From: Gemmatimonadota bacterium
GTDB taxonomy: Bacteria > Gemmatimonadota > Gemmatimonadetes > Gemmatimonadales > Gemmatimonadaceae
Reading direction: 5' to 3'
Assembly: GCA_947462095.1 (NCBI GenBank)
Contig: CANHNQ010000002.1
Coordinates: forward strand, 1 to 63,856
DNA length: 63,856 nucleotides
Under the pieces are notes generated by a model, which was given only the letters and a program-made list of their open reading frames with translations, was not told the origin of the DNA and did not search any database. Position 1 is the first letter of the stretch, and each line of letters starts with the position of its first letter. Positions 63,850 to 63,856 of this stretch are shown piece by piece. The position numbers and the translations under genes were made by a program.

Positions 63850-63856
63850 TTCCTCT

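Overview
The window is uniformly GC-rich. It is packed with secreted hydrolases, outer-membrane proteins, two RND efflux systems and tightly overlapping reading frames. Signal peptides, TolC-type channels and a short outer-membrane barrel ending in Phe show a diderm bacterium. The mix of large secreted Asp-box (sortilin-like) and M14 proteins with Gly-rich inserts, DUF1028, tandem M16 peptidase and AMPK-type glycogen-binding domains next to an ECF sigma factor fits Gemmatimonadota best. That placement is an inference from gene content; no rRNA or tRNA gene was seen.

Layout. 1-2358 (-): amidohydrolase, Tat-exported gluconate-dehydrogenase subunit-3-like protein and a GMC oxidoreductase cut by the window edge. 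2496-9771: OsmC and an ArsR repressor on +, facing a five-gene - operon (TolC, adaptor, RND pump, DUF2892, thioredoxin 2). Similar AT-rich dyads lie in front of the repressor and the operon. 9944-21536: His-rich exported protein, large Asp-box protein, exported phosphatase plus DUF1028, M14 peptidase, OM barrel, exported alpha/beta hydrolase, DUF983. 21624-29837: coiled-coil lipoprotein, S9 peptidase, NlpC/P60, queC-queE, TerC and an exported protein of unknown function.

30103-33485 (-) is the most unusual locus: an ECF sigma factor, an anti-sigma-like single-pass protein with an extracytoplasmic glycogen-binding-type domain, an exported helical protein and a probable envelope protein ending in the same type of domain, all overlapping. 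33562-45689 is mostly metabolism: putrescine synthesis from agmatine (aguA, aguB), TetR, glycerate kinase, exported peroxiredoxin, lipid kinase, acidic lipoprotein, aconitase and a patatin-ferredoxin fusion. 45722-54013 holds an OmpR/histidine-kinase pair, an orphan FliS-like protein and a heavy-metal-type RND operon. 54003-63849 holds a small membrane protein, kynureninase-like enzyme, pseudouridine-5'-phosphate glycosidase, TPR protein, tandem M16 peptidase, a membrane protein with a possible glycosidase-like domain, a CDP-alcohol phosphatidyltransferase and small unknown proteins.

Intergenic DNA is short and often holds strong stem-loops. Four of these (19016-19109, 29856-30080, 41546-41646, 63303-63422) are long imperfect inverted repeats with small loops, three of them exactly between convergent genes. 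Their sequences are unrelated to each other. Start/stop overlaps of 4 bp (ATGA, GTGA) join many neighbouring genes, so translational coupling is probably common here.
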